64,000 nt of DNA from Sciurus carolinensis (GCF_902686445.1 NC_062232.1:74045440-74109439); one strand, 5' to 3'; positions 12,772 to 25,449 are shown, numbered from the stretch's first letter. Notes: a model not told the origin generated them from the letters alone. Translations and numbers: made by a program.

Positions 12772-13088
12772 CTGCCATTTGAAGGTATAGCAAGTAGGTA
12801 GTATTCTACAAGGCCATTAGGGGAGCCTTCACAGAAATGGAATTTACAAGAACCTTAATCCGGTCTTTTAGTCTCAAGATTGGTAAAATAATCAATTTCT
12901 TTTCCTTTAAATTACCCAGTCTATAATTTTTTTTAATGTCAGTCTGAGCTGACTAATATGTCCTGTATGATTTGTAGTACAATAACTCTTTGGGAGAAAA
13001 AGAATGCATTCCATGTAGATTTCTGCCAATCTATCACCTCAAAAATGATAAGAATTAATATACAGTATTTAAAAATTCTCTGGACATA
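12772..13088. other. Unassigned sequence
   Basis: No gene or repeat recognised. The short plus-strand frame starting at 12958 runs into the Tigger remnant and is not supported. Confidence 0.35.
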
Positions 13089-13413
13089 TTGTCCTGTACT
13101 TGCAATGGGTTGCATCCTGAGAACCTATCAGAAATTGAAAATCTCATAGTAAAAAAAATGCACTCAATACACCTAACCTACCAAATATTGTGGCTCAGCC
13201 ATAGACTGCACTGTAGAGTATTGGTTGTTGACCTTCATAAGCTAATTGAGAGGTATGGCTCCCTGCAGTTGTCCAGCACCATGAGCAAGTATCATATTTC
13301 CAGGAAAAGGATCAAAATTCCAAGTATGGTTTCAACTGACTGCATATCACTTCCACGCCATTGTAAGTCAAAAATTATAAGTCAAACCATTGTAAGTAGA
13401 GGGCTTCCTGTAT
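13089..13413. mobile_element. Tigger/pogo-type DNA transposon remnant (MITE)
   Basis: Both ends carry the related inverted motif of a Tigger-class non-autonomous element. The left end reads 'tgtacttgcaatgggttgca' and the right end 'cattgtaagtcaaaaattat' then 'gtaagtagagggcttcctgta'. The internal 'caatacacctaacctaccaa' is also characteristic. It is about 325 bp and much diverged. The 115-residue frame across it (13089-13436) is not a gene. The exact subfamily is not asserted. Confidence 0.7.
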
Positions 13414-16009
13414 TTCTACTACACAAGTGCTTTTAAGGAAACATCTAAAATCACTCTTCCACCTAACAAATCTTGAGCACTTTTTAAAAATTAATCATTT
13501 CAGAGTTTAGATTATTTTCTAAAGGCATATTTGTTTGCCTATTTTTCCCATTCCACAAGTATATAATATTTCATCCATTTCACATATCTTCACAAAAGAC
13601 GTTTAAACCTTAGTGAAAATTAACTGCTCATTTTTTGTCATTTGCACCTTGAAATTCCAAAAATCTCTGACTTTACAATGCTATTTCTTCTTCTTGCTTT
13701 GTAATTGCCTTCATCTCTTCTTGGAGAATCTGACTTATTCTTCAAAGTCCATCAAATTTCAACTTCCATGTGAAATCTTCCCTTCATCTGCACCATCGAA
13801 TTTCAGTTACCCCTTTTTATGTTCCCAGAATATTTTGCCTATTCTTCTGTGGTACCTAAATTAGCCTTCAATTTACAGCAATTTGAGTTTCCTTGACTAT
13901 ATTGAAAACATCCTGTCTTTCTTCGTAGAATAGCGCATTTTAATAAAGCATGTACTTGCAGAATGAATGTATATATGTTCAAATGGATGAAAGAATAAAT
14001 TACATATCAACTAATAAAAACAATTGCTTGTATAAATGATTTGTTACTCTATTTTCATTAATTCCTGGAATTCCCTAAATCCTCAAGTTATTTTGTTTAT
14101 AATCAATGATTCAATTAATTAGTATCTCAAAATTATCATATTTTATGACTTAGATACAATTAGATATTTTAGTAAGCCTCTTTCACAATTTTATTTTAGA
14201 AAAATATTAGGGAGTACTGATTATTTTCAGGGTCATATTTAAAAATAATTACTAAAGCCTATCTCCCGTTTAAGGGCATTTCTTCTACACAAATTTTCAA
14301 TCAATTGCCTGCTTGCACTTTCTTGGCCATAAATATTATAAATGGTGCAAAATTGGTAATTCAAACTAATTAAAATCTATAAGCAGGAATGAAAGGTTAT
14401 AGCTTTAAGTAAATTTAAAGACTCAAAATTTCACAATTAGCTAATGACATTTTCTAAGTGCCATAAGTCAGTATATTCCTTTTTTCTTACAGTCTTGATT
14501 TTATTCCAAGGAAACTATATGTAGAATGGGTTAAGTCTTTCTTAGTCAGCTTTAACTTTAGAGCTTGGTCAACAGTCAGTTAAATGGAGTCTATCAGGTA
14601 ATTCTATGGTGTAAACAAGGTTCTACTGGCACTGAACTGAGACTAACAACTCATTTTACTGAGTTGCTGAATAACCAACAGCATATAATGATTTGCTGCT
14701 AAGGATATGATGAAGGGCATCATTAAACACAGATATTCTCAACAGATGATGTGCCATATGGTTTTTCCTTCTTCTTCTATGAATAATTTCCACATGATTC
14801 ATCAAAAGTCATAGTAGAAGTTCATATTTACCAATGAACAATATGCAACCTTATAACTATAGCCAGCTTACCAGTAGTCATCTTCAAAAAACAACAGAAA
14901 AGACACATGTCCATCATTTTTCATGTATTTTATTAACTGTACCACATTCTGGCCACATGACTATTTTAAAAGAATATGTCACTTCTAATATGTTATTTGT
15001 AAATGGTCGTAGTTGAAGTTTAATTAAGCAGAGCTCTATCTCTGCTCTACCTAATAAAGTCTTAAGTATCATTTACAAATATTCATTAAAAGTTGAACTT
15101 CCCTTTTGAATAAAATTCTGTTGAGTAGGCAAGAACAATAATGAAAACAAAAGATGCCACTTGCATTCTGCATTACCTGAAAATCAGATAAAACCATTCA
15201 TATACAAAAATTTGAAAATTATTAACAAAAAATATGTCAGATAAAATGATCTTCATAAAAATAACTTAAAGACAATAGTCCTTTAGACATGAATGCTTTA
15301 CCTACTAAAGTAAAAACAAAATAATTTCTGCTGTGCTTTTAATATAGGTACTTAACAGATTTCAGTGAGAAACATTGGTATTACAACATAGGTATTTAAA
15401 AAAAATAGGGACTAACTTAATTCTTCCATCTGAAACAGCTAAAATATCAGAAATATGAATGAATGAAACAATGGCTTTTAACACAATGAAGATCAGACAA
15501 AAAATGATTGATACTTTAGAGATGGGAAACAAAGGAACCAGACCAAACAATTGCTGAGCTGACTGCCTAAAGATAGTTCCTAGGCCATGGTGCAAGGAGG
15601 GGAATCCAGGTAAAGTGTGGTAATCTTTCTGAGTTTAGGAAATAGAGTTGAGAATTCAAAGAAGTTAAAAGTACAAGAATTCACAGGACAGAATATTAAA
15701 GAGGAGAGAGTTCCACAGAAACAGAATGCTATAAATCTGCAGAATTTCCATTCCCTCAGTCTTCTTTAGGTCAGATTATTGCTTCTATCTCTTCTTGGGT
15801 TATTTATACACCAAGTATCGTCTTGGTATCTCTGTATATTTGTCATAGTGGATGATCTAGGTATTATGATGTAAGTGTAAAATTTAATCCTGGTATTGAC
15901 AATTTCCTATATCAAGTGAAATATGGACATCTCATTGCCATTAAGCCCTTGCCATTCTTCACTTTCAAATATCATTGACTTGATATGATGTATAAAAGTC
16001 ATGAGAAAT
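13414..16009. other. Unassigned AT-rich sequence
   Basis: No exon, RNA gene or confident repeat over 2.6 kb. Frames at 13613-13864, 14834-15016 and 15362-15595 show no domain. Confidence 0.4.
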
Positions 16010-16135
16010 CAGGGCAATGTGGTATAAGCCTATAAATCCAGCTACTAGAGATACTGAGATAGGAATATCACTTGAGTCTGGAAATTCAAGACCAGCCAGG
16101 GCAACATAGTGAGATTCCCTCTTGAAAACAAAAAC
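16010..16135 (+). mobile_element. B1/Alu-like 7SL-derived monomer
   Basis: 'ctataaatccagctactaga', 'gagataggaatatcacttga' and 'agaccagccagggcaacat' followed by 'agtgagattccctc' are the standard 7SL-derived SINE order. The copy is single, without the ID half, and is followed by an A-rich tail. Divergence suggests an old copy. Confidence 0.8.
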
Positions 16136-16279
16136 AAATAAACCCTCCCCCACAAAAAAAAGCACAATTCATGAATAAAACGATAGTTTATTTTTTATTC
16201 ATATATCTGTTCTTTCCATTATTCTTTTTCCTTCCTGTTACTTCAAGATTATTTCTTTTATCACATCCATTTTTACAAA

Positions 16280-17455
16280 CTCTGTTTAACCTTAAAGGGT
16301 AGATAGGTATGCTAGAGACAGATTCTTTTAAGTTTTCCTTAATCCAATAGTTTTATTTGCTTCTCAAATCTTAAAGGATAGTTTTCCTAGATATAGAATT
16401 CAGAATTAATTTTTCTTTATCACCTCTAAACTGTTGCAACACTTTATTTCTTGGCTCCTTAACTTCAGAAAACTACTTTCATTAGTATTGATGTTCTTCT
16501 AACAGAAATGCATCATTTTTCTTGGATGCTTTCAAGATTGTTTTTGCCTTTAATTTACTTTCTAGAAGTATAATTATGATGTGTGGATTTCTTTCCATTT
16601 ATGCTATTAGGGTCCATTCTTCTAAAATCTGAGTTGCTGTTTTTTCACCAAATTTGGGACATTTTAAGCCATTATTTCCCTATACCATATCTTAGCTTCT
16701 TTATCCCCTCCATGCTGGAATGCAGTGATGTAAATCACTAGATTTTTTTGTTATTTTTCCATAGGGCACTAAGGATCTGCTCTGTTTCCCTGTATTTTTT
16801 CTCTTTTGTTCAAAATAAGTGAATTCTATTGATCTAATCTCTTAGGTTTCATGTGACAAGTTTTCTCCTGTTTTTTGTTCTAAATTTCCAATTGTTCTTT
16901 TTAAAATAACATTTATTTCTGTTAAAAACTTTTATTTTTCATTTGTGTCAGGAGAATATTCAATGGACTGCTGAAACATTTGTATGATGGCAGCTTTAAA
17001 ATCCTTGTCAGAAAATTCAACAATTATTTATATCTGATTCATCTAAATAGTGGCATCACTTCATTTTCTTTTCTCACATTCAATTTGTGATTTTCTTCAT
17101 TTTCTCTATGACCAGTGATTTTCAATTGTATCCTGGATATGTCTTCCATTATGTTAACAGGGTATGGGGCCATTTAAATCTTTTATAAGTTTTCATTGTG
17201 TTTCTATGCAGCTTGCAGGTCCTATTCTACACTCTAGTCTGTAGTTCCAATGAATTTAATTTTTGGTGCTTTTGTGGTATTATTTTGTTTTGCTTAGTTT
17301 ATTTGATGCTACAGGGGCTCCAAATTTTCAATGCCAGTGATTTCTAAATGTGCAGAAAGTTTTTTTTTCCCCAGTCCATGATTCTGGGTGTCTCTAAGAG
17401 GGAATAGGGGGTCTCAAGTACACTGGGATGAAGATAATTTCCTAGTAATTCCCTA
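16280..17455 (-). mobile_element. Old L1 (L1M/HAL1-like) 5'/ORF1 region
   Basis: The T-rich sequence resembles antisense ancient L1. Landmarks are 'ccaaatttgggacattttaa' with 'gccattatttccct', 'ggcagctttaaaatccttgt', and 'cctggatatgtcttccatta'. Order and spacing match the antisense ORF1/5' region of old mammalian L1. It is heavily decayed and has no reading frame. Related sequence probably continues after the nested tail to about 18.35 kb, with lower confidence. Confidence 0.6.
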
Positions 17456-17550
17456 TTCTTTGTAACATGTATGAATATGTAGCAATGAATCCCACCACTA
17501 TATGCAACTATAATGCACCAATAAACAATATGGAGGAAAAGAAAAATAAA
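17456..17550 (+). mobile_element. Short rodent L1 3' tail nested in the old L1
   Basis: 'acatgtatgaatatgtagca', 'atgcaactataatgcaccaa' and an A-rich end match the terminal ~80 bp of sciurid-type L1. The short length indicates extreme 5' truncation. Confidence 0.7.
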
Positions 17551-18359
17551 TCCTAACAGAGCCTTCCAACTGTCTTTTCATCACTAGGTTGAGAAAGGTA
17601 GTCTCTGGTTCATGAAGACAAAGGGCTTTCTAGGGATGGCCACACACTGTGGCTGGGTTCTTCCTGAATATTCTGCCTGCCTGACACATTGTCTCTCAGC
17701 AGTAGAGGGGAGTATGAAGCCTGTGACTGAATTCTCTGACTGAGTGCTTGTTTTAGTAGAATTTGCCTGGTCTGTCACGTATAGAGAGATCTTATTGAGA
17801 CAGGTCAGTTTTTTTCTTTGTGTGTGTGTGTGGGGGGGGGGGTATCCTCTTACCTATGTTCCAAAAATTTCCTAGCATTTCTACAAAGATGAGGGGATTC
17901 CCAGACACATGGGAAAGACAGACATTTCAGACAAAACTTTTTATGGGATCTTTTTTATTTCTTTCACCTTAGTATCCATGAGCAGGGAAAAGGAATTCCA
18001 GACCTCACAAGAAAGGATTTGTCCATCTACTTAGTGTTGTTGGGACTCAAACTGATTCCTGTTATGGGTAATACCAGGCTTACTTAGCAAGTTGTTAGAT
18101 GGAGGAGTGTACTTATCTGAGCAGCCTTCTGTTCCTTGGTCTAATGTTGGAAATTGCTGGGTCTAGGTCAACATTTCTGGAGGCATAATGACAAGCTCCT
18201 GGGTTATTCATCTAGTCTTGGGGTCCCAAGTCAGTACAGTGTCTTCTTACCATCTTTCTGCAGTTCTTGTATTATGTCTAGGATTTATAGTTATACTTAG
18301 TGGAGGGAGGCAAAGTACAAAGATCTGCACCACCTTGTACAAATTGGAACTTGATAAAT
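17551..18359 (-). mobile_element. Possible continuation of the old antisense L1
   Basis: Composition and position suggest that the old L1 5' region continues after the nested tail. A (TG)n then G-run lies at 17819-17842. No diagnostic stretch was clear, so this is tentative. Confidence 0.3.
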
Positions 18360-18904
18360 AATTTACTGTTTCTATATTATTAATATGCTTTTTGGCTTTT
18401 CCTCACTTGTTCCTCCTTGTGAATTGGTTAATCACTGTATATTAGGTATCATTCCTTATCATTCCTGTGCATTTGTTTCTTGAATAGTTCTTTATCACAC
18501 TGCATTTTAATTGGTGGTTTATGTGTTCAGATTTTCTACTAAGACTTTTGATGGTAGAAGCTGTGTGTATTTTTCTTTTTAAGTTAAACTCAGGTCCTAC
18601 ACAATTTCCTGGCTATATCATACATTCATTCAAGAAATATTTTGTCAGGGAATGAATGCAATTAAGAAAAAATCTGTGATTTTTTTTTTTACTTTAACCA
18701 CTACAAACATTATAAAACACACTGGCACACTGTATAAGGGTGGTAGAAATTACAACAAATTGTGAAAACAAAATAGAAAGCACTGTATGTAGGAAAACCC
18801 AACTGCTTTTCTTCATATTTATTGATTATGACTAGAGACTTTACTTCTGGTACTATACATGTGAGTTTGCTTCTGTGCCAAGCAATTCTCTTCAATTCTC
18901 TGTG
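18360..18904. other. Unassigned AT-rich sequence
   Basis: No feature recognised. The minus-strand frame 18710-18895 has no domain. Confidence 0.35.
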
Positions 18905-19275
18905 GACACCACCTGGGTGTTCTAAAATTTATATCAGTTCTTACACTATCTACCTGGAGTTAGTGTCAGATCCCACAGGATAGGGCCTCAATCCAACAAG
19001 ATTGACCCACTTCATTTTCCCATTTTATGTCCAGTTTATTATCCATGTTTCTGATCAATGGCTCGAAACCATTTGTTCCCATGACTGTCTATAAGTTTTG
19101 GTCATATTCTAGAATGGCTCACAGAACATAGTAACACAATAAACTACCTCCTTATCAGAAAGGGTACAACTCAGGAACAGTAAGCCACATGAGATATATA
19201 GGGCAAGGAATAGAGGAAGGGGCACAGAGATTTAAGTCCTCTTCAGGCATGGCACCTGCCCAATAGCTCCATGTA
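18905..19275 (-). mobile_element. Possible ancient LTR fragment
   Basis: 'gaatggctcacagaacatag', 'gggtacaactcaggaacagt' and 'tatatagggcaaggaataga' are reminiscent of an antisense ERVL-type LTR found in many mammals. Edges and family are uncertain. Confidence 0.4.
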
Positions 19276-19317
19276 TATTGTTCTTTAAACACTGAAAACT
19301 CTTTTATTTTTTGCTTC

Positions 19318-19520
19318 TCATTCATCAATTCATTTATTCCTTCTTTCATCAATTTACTATTCAATAAGTATTTATTGAATACTTTAGTTAGAGCTTACCT
19401 TTACTGAATGCTTCCTTTAGGCTGAAAAATAATACGATTTATGTGCATTTTAAAATAGCCATCAAATAACCTAATAAGGAAGCTACTATCATTTTCAGTA
19501 ACATTGTGTATGAAAAGTAT
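19318..19520 (-). mobile_element. Possible L2/MIR-type fragments
   Basis: 'caataagtatttattgaata' recalls the antisense L2 3' end. The following 'taaggaagctactatcattt' recalls antisense MIR. Both are very diverged. Confidence 0.4.
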
Positions 19521-19602
19521 TTTTAAAACATAGTATTTGTCTTCAGAGGGTTTATTATCCTTCAAGGGATGATACCTACGCATGTAGTGTACAAAACAGT
19601 TT

Positions 19603-20880
19603 ATAGAAGAAGCCATCCAAAGCCTATCAACCAAGAAAAGCCCAGAATCAGATAGATTCTCAACTGAGATCTATAAGATCTTCAAAGAAGAAATAATACC
19701 AATATTCCTCAATGTATTCCATGAAACAGAAAAAGGGGAACCCTTCCAAACTCATTCTATGAAGCTGGTATCACCCTGATACCAAAACCAATAAAAGATT
19801 CATCGAGGAAAGATAACTTTACATCAATATTCCTGATGAGCATAGATACAAAAATCCTTAACAAAATTCTGGCAAATCACATACAAAGATATACTAAAAA
19901 GTGCATCATGGTCGAGTGGAGTTCATTCCAGGAATGCAAGGTTGGTTCAACATCCAGAAATCAATAAATGTAATTCATCACATCAATACACTTAAAGAAT
20001 CATATGATTATCTCAATAGATGAAGAAAAAACATTTGATAAAATACAGCAACCCATCATACTCAAAACACTAGAAAAAACAGGACTACTAGGAATATACC
20101 TCAACATTGTAAAGGCTATCTATGCTAAGCCTATGGTCAGCATCATTCTACATGGAGAAAAATTGAAAGCATTCCCTCTAAGAATTGAAAAGAGACAGGG
20201 ATACCCTCTTTCACCACTTCTATTCAACATCATCCTTGAAACACTAGCCATAGCAATTAGACAGAACAAATAAATTAAAGGGATACAAATAGGAAAGAGG
20301 AACTCAAGACACCACTCTTTGCTAATGATATGATTCTATATTTAGAGGATCAAAAAAACTCCACCAGGAAACTTTTAGAACTAATGAATTAATTCAGCAA
20401 AGTAACAGTATTTAAAATCAACATGAATAAATCTAATGCACTTCTATTCATAAGTGGCGAATCCTCTGAAAGAGAGAGTAGGAAAACTACTCCATTTGCA
20501 ATAGCCTCCAAAAAAATATTAAACACATGGGAATCAATCTAACAATAAAGTTGAAAGGCCTCTACAATCAAACTACAAAACACTAAAGAAATTAAATAAA
20601 ACTGTAGAAGTTGGAAAGATCTCCCATGATCTTGGATAGGCAGAATTAATATTGTCAAAATGGCTATACTACCAAAGGCACTATACAGATTCAATGCAAA
20701 TCTAATTAAAATCCCAATGATGTTCCTCATAGAAATAAAGCAAACATGAAATACATTTGGAAGAATAAGAGACCCAGAATAGCCAAAGCAGTGCTGAGAA
20801 GGAAGAGTGATAGAGGAGGTATCAAAATACCAGAACTTAAATTATACTGTAGAGTAATAGTAACAAAAAAAGCATGGTAT
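19603..20880 (+). pseudogene. L1 ORF2 fragment (reverse transcriptase region), inactive
   Basis: This plus-strand piece of the LINE-1 ORF2 reverse transcriptase is truncated at both ends. An intact stretch at 20004-20273 (89 residues) holds RT motif A ('[15 protein letters not shown]') and motif B ('[11 protein letters not shown]'). After a TAA at about 20274 the frame continues, broken, to the catalytic box. That box reads FAND (20318-20329) instead of the usual FADD, so one metal-binding aspartate is lost. It ends in the thumb region at 'gtaacaaaaaaagcatggta' without ORF2 end, 3' UTR or poly-A. Internal truncation without a tail suggests later deletion or rearrangement. Confidence 0.9.
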
Positions 20881-21492
20881 AAATTCACTAAAGACATTCA
20901 GCTTTCCCTAGTTTGTTAAACATGACTGAATACCTAAATGTGCTCTTTCTCACATTTACATATTATAGTTTGTATTGAAAAATAATGCTTTTTGTTATAC
21001 TCTGCAGAAATTGTTAAATAGTATTTTGTCATCGTGTAAGTTAATAAAGCCAGGGCTATTATGCAGATTTTTCTATTGAAATAATTTTGTTCCTTCCATT
21101 AAATATAAAATGTAATGATTTTTTTAAGTACTAATGGAGAAGATAATGTTGAAGATGATACTATTGGATAAACTTATTGAACATACCAGGCATTATATAT
21201 AACATATAAGAACATTTATTTATCAACTTTAGTTTAAAAAGAATATTTGCACATACTAGCTGAAATACAGTCACATTTTTTGCAAGTCTGATATCAGGAG
21301 GATTATTAATTTTAAATCCGATTCAAATGGTAATTTAGGTCAAGGTGCTAGACACATAATGTTCTAAAATTTCCAGAAGCTCATATACTTCAAATTTCAT
21401 ATTCCTATAAAGACAAACAAAATACCTGGTCTATAAAAACCTGGAGATTTATTCCTCACATTATTAAAAATAAATGAAAAAACAAACTGGTT
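20881..21492. other. Unassigned spacer between L1 fragments
   Basis: AT-rich, no gene or repeat recognised. Confidence 0.4.
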
Positions 21493-22028
21493 TCTTAAAG
21501 AAAACCTGACAAGATGGAAAGATCTCCCATGTTCGTGGATAGGCAGAAAAAATATTGTCAAAATGGCCATACTACCAAAAGTGCTATACAGATTCAATGC
21601 AATTCAAATTAAAATCCCAATGATGTACCTCACAGAAATAGAGCAACCAATTGTGCAATTCACTTGGAAGAATAAGAGACCCAGAATAGCCAAATTAATC
21701 CTTAGAAGGAAGAGTGAAGCAAGAGGTATCACAATATCAGACCTTAAAATAAACTACTGAAAAATAGTAACAAAAATGGCTTGGTGTTGCACCAAAATAG
21801 ACAGGAAGCCCAATGGTACAGAATAGAAGACACAGAGACAAACCCACATAAATATAGTTATCTCTTACTACACAAAGGAGGCAAAAACATACTATGGATC
21901 TGTGAAAACTGGAAATTCATATGCAGCAGCAGCAAAAAAAAAAAAAAAATTAACCTATCTCTCATCCTGCACAAAACTCAACTCAAGTTGGATCAAGGAC
22001 CTGGGAATTAGACAAGAGACCCTGCACA
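21493..22028 (+). pseudogene. L1 ORF2 fragment (thumb and connection region)
   Basis: The sequence starts at 'gatggaaagatctcccatg' and runs through 'ccaaaatagacaggaagccc' to 'caaaactcaactcaagttgg' and 'gacaagagaccctgcacaa'. It is the ORF2 segment just downstream of the RT catalytic domain. An A16 run at about 21934 replaces a mixed stretch found in the copy at 24.45 kb. A 65-residue frame (21563-21760) is the longest open part. There is no 3' UTR or tail, because it stops where the next L1 begins in the endonuclease domain. Confidence 0.85.
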
Positions 22029-22700
22029 ACACAATAATACTAGGTGATTTTAACACACCTCTCACACCACTGGATAGATCTTCCAAACAAAAACTGAATA
22101 AAGAAACAATAGATCTCAATAACACAATCAACAATTTAGACTTAACAGACATATATAGAATATACCATCCAAAAAAGAACGAATACACTTCTCAGCAGCA
22201 CATAGATCCTTCTCTAAAATAGACCATATTTTATGCCATGAAGCTACTGTTAGCAAATACAAGAAGATAGAGATACTACCTTGTATTCTATCAGATCATA
22301 ATGGATTGAAATTAGAAATAAATGACAGAATAAAAAACAGAAACTTTTCCAATACATGGAGATTAAATAATATGCTATTTTATGATGAATGAATAACAGA
22401 AGACATCACGAGGGAAATAAAAAAAAAATTCTTAGAAGTAAACGAGAACAACGACACATCATATCAAAATCTCTGGGACACTATGAAAACAGTACTTAGA
22501 GGAAAATTTACTTCATGGAGCGCATTCAACAAAAGAAGAAAAAATGAACAGAAAAACGACTTAACACTACAGCTCAAAGCCCTAGAAAAAGAAGAGCAGA
22601 CCAACACCAACAAAGTAGTAGAAGACAGGAATTAGTAAAAATTAGAGCTAAAATCAATGAAATTGAAACAAAAGAAACAATCGAAAAAATTAACAAAATA
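22029..22700 (+). pseudogene. L1 ORF2 endonuclease C-terminal part, broken
   Basis: An AP-endonuclease-like signature is readable. 'LGDFNTPL' lies at about 22040-22063. 'SDHN' lies at 22291-22302, the position of the active-site histidine. These two motifs are in different frames, so at least one indel lies between them, near 22195. A TGA at 22390-22392 replaces a tryptophan codon. A further frameshift near 22630 leads into the next segment. The N-terminal half of the nuclease is absent. Confidence 0.8.
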
Positions 22701-23219
22701 AAGAGTTGGTTCTTTGAAAAAATAAACAAAATTGATAAACCCTTAGCTACACTAACAAAGAGAAAGAGAGAGAAAACTCAAATTACTAAAATTCGGAATG
22801 AACAAGGAAATATCACTACAGACACAAGTGAAATACAAAACATAATTAGATGCTATTTTGAAAAATCTATACTCCAACAAAACAGAAAACCTCAAAGACA
22901 TCAACAAGTTTCTAGAGACATATGAATTATCTAAACTGAACCAGGAGGACATACACAATTTAAATAAATCAATTTCAAGTAATGAAATAGAAGAGGTCAT
23001 CAAAAGCCTACAACAAAGAAAAGTCCGGGACCAGATGGGTTCTCAGCAGAGTTCTACAAAACCTTTAAAGAAGAGCTCATTCCAATACTTCTCAAAGTAT
23101 TCCATGAAATAGAAGAGGAGGGAACCCTACCAAACTCATTCTATGAAGCCAATATCACCCTGATACGTAAACCAGACAGAGACACATCGAGGAAAGAAAA
23201 TTTCAGACCAATATCCTTA

Positions 23220-24425
23220 ATGAACATCGATGCAAAAATTCTCAACAAAATTTTAGCAAATCACATACAAAAATATATTAAAAAGATAGTGCACCATGAT
23301 CAAGTGGGTTTTATCCCAGGGATGCAAGGTTGGTTCAACATTCGGAAATCAATAAATGTCATTCACCATATCAACAGACTTAAAGTTAAGAATCATATGA
23401 TTATTTCGATAGATGCAGAAAAAGCATTCAGTAAAATACAGCATCCCTTCATGCTCAAAACACTAGAAAAAATAGGGAGAGTGGGAACATTCCTTAACAT
23501 CGTGAAGGCCATCTATGCTAAGCCCATGAGCAATATCATTCTAAATGGTGAAAAACTGAAAGCATTCCCCCTAAAAACTGGAACAAGGCAGGGATTCCCT
23601 CTTTCACCACTTCTACTCAACACCGTCCTTGAAATTCTAGCCAGAGCAATAAGACAAACCAAAGAAATTAAAGGGATTCAAATAGGAAAAGAAGAACTCA
23701 AACTATCCCTGTTTGCTGGTGACATGATTATATATTTAGAGCAACTGGGAAATTCCACCAGAAAACTTTCAGAACTCATAAGTGAATTCAGTAAAGTAGC
23801 AGGTTATAAGAGCGATGTTCATAAACCCAATGCATTTTTATACATAAGTGATGAATCTTCAGAAAGAGAAGTTAGGAAAACTACCCCTTTCACAATAGCC
23901 TCGAAAAAAATAAAATACTTGGGAATCAATCTAACAAAAGAGGTGAAAGACCTCTACAATGAGAACTACAGAACACTAAAGAAAGAAATTAAAGAAAATC
24001 TTAGAAGATGGAAAGATCTCCCATGTTCTTGGATAGGCAGAATTGATACTGTCAAAATGACCATACTACCAAAAGTGCTATACAGATTCAATGCAATTCC
24101 AATTAAAATCCCAGTGACATACCTTATAGAAATAGAGCAAGCAATTATGAAATTCATCTGGAAGAATAAGAAACCCAGAATAGCTAAAGCAATCCTTAGC
24201 AGAAAGAGTGAAGCAGGGGGTATCACAACACCAGATCATCAACTCTACTACAAAGCAATAGTAACAAAAATGGCATGGCATTGGTACCAAAATAGACAGG
24301 TAGATCAATGGTACAGAACAGAGGACACAGACACAAACCCAAATAAATACAATTTTCTCATACTAGACAAAGGGGCCAAAAATATGCAATGGAGAAAAGA
24401 TAGCCTCCTCAACAAATGGTGCTAG
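23220..24425 (+). pseudogene. L1 ORF2 reverse transcriptase segment with altered catalytic box
   Basis: This 401-residue open stretch is the central part of LINE-1 ORF2, the enzyme that copies L1 RNA at a nicked chromosomal target. The methionine at its start is internal to ORF2, not a true start. Landmarks: '[15 protein letters not shown]' at residues ~26-40; motif A '[11 protein letters not shown]' at 60-70 with Asp65 present; motif B '[12 protein letters not shown]' from residue 121. Motif C reads FAGD at 165-168 (23712-23723), not FADD, so one catalytic aspartate is replaced by glycine. The thumb follows ('[14 protein letters not shown]'). It ends at TAG, where the family normally continues through 'W-C-W'. 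The missing aspartate argues against enzyme activity even if the stops were ignored. Confidence 0.92.
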
Positions 24426-24838
24426 GGAAACTGGAAATCCATATGCAACAGAATGAAATTAAACCCCTATCTCTCACCCTGCACAAAACTCAACTCAAAA
24501 TTGATCAAGGACCTCGTAATCAGTCCAGAGACCCTGCGTCTTATAGAAGAAAAAGTAGGTCTAATCTTCAACATGTCAGCTTAGGATCAGACTTCCTTAA
24601 CAGGACTCCCATAGCACAAGAAATAAAAGCAAGAGTCAGTAACTGGGATAGATTCAAACTAAATAGTTTTCTCTCAGCAAAGTAAACTATCAACAATGTG
24701 AAGAGAGAGCCTACAGAGTAGGAGAAAATCTTTGCCATTCATACTTCAGATAGAGCTCTAATTTCCAGAATCTATAAAGAACTCAAAAAACTCTACACCA
24801 AGAATATAAATAATCCAATCAACAAATGGGCTAAGGAA

Positions 24839-25438
24839 ATGAACAGACACTTCACAGAAGAAGATGTACAAGCAGTTGACAGATATATGAAAAAATATTC
24901 AACATCTCTAGTAATAAGAGAAATGCAAATGAAAATTACCCTAAGATTTCATCTCACCCCAATTAGAATGGCGATTATCAAGAACACAAGCAACAATAGG
25001 TGTTGGCGAGGATGTGGGGAAAAAGGTACACTCATACATTGCTGGTGGGGTTGCAAATTAGTTCAGCCACTCTGGAAAGCAGTATGGAGATTCCTCAGAA
25101 AGCTTGGAATGGAACCACCATTTGATCCAGCTATCCCACTCCTTGGCCTATACCCAAAGGACTTAAAATCAGCATACTACAGAGATACAGCCACATCAAT
25201 GTTCATAGCTGCTCAATTCACCATAGCCAGATTGTGGAACCAACCTAGATGTCCTTCAATTGAAGAATGGATAAAGAAACTGTGGCATATATATACAATG
25301 GAATATTACTCCACCATAAAGAATGATAAAATTATGGCATTTGTAGGCAAATGGATGAAATTGGAGAATATCATGCTAAGTGAGATAAACCAATCTGAAA
25401 AAACTAAAGGACAAAAGATCTCACTGATAAGCGGATGA
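24839..25438 (+). pseudogene. L1 ORF2 C-terminal Cys-rich segment
   Basis: This 199-residue open stretch ends at the natural ORF2 stop. It holds the C-x3-C-x7-H-x4-C pattern ('CWRGC', then 'HCWWGC'), the putative zinc-knuckle needed for retrotransposition in other L1s. The terminal region '[20 protein letters not shown]' follows. It is cut off from the RT segment by stops and frameshifts (TAG at 24423, frameshift near 24570, TAA near 24684). The next copy at 25.8 kb repeats this segment almost unchanged. Confidence 0.9.
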
Positions 25439-25449
25439 GGACATATAAT

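Noticed and set aside
12485..12793. A 102-residue minus-strand frame
   Set aside because: It runs antisense across the solo LTR and into a CT repeat.
13089..13436. A 115-residue frame as a host exon
   Set aside because: It coincides with a Tigger-type DNA transposon remnant and has no coding signature.
23220..24425. A 401-residue frame as a functional gene
   Set aside because: It is the RT part of a truncated L1 ORF2 with FAGD in place of FADD, and stops and frameshifts on both sides.
24839..25438. A 199-residue frame as an independent small gene
   Set aside because: It is the L1 ORF2 C-terminus, repeated almost unchanged 0.9 kb downstream; its methionine is internal.
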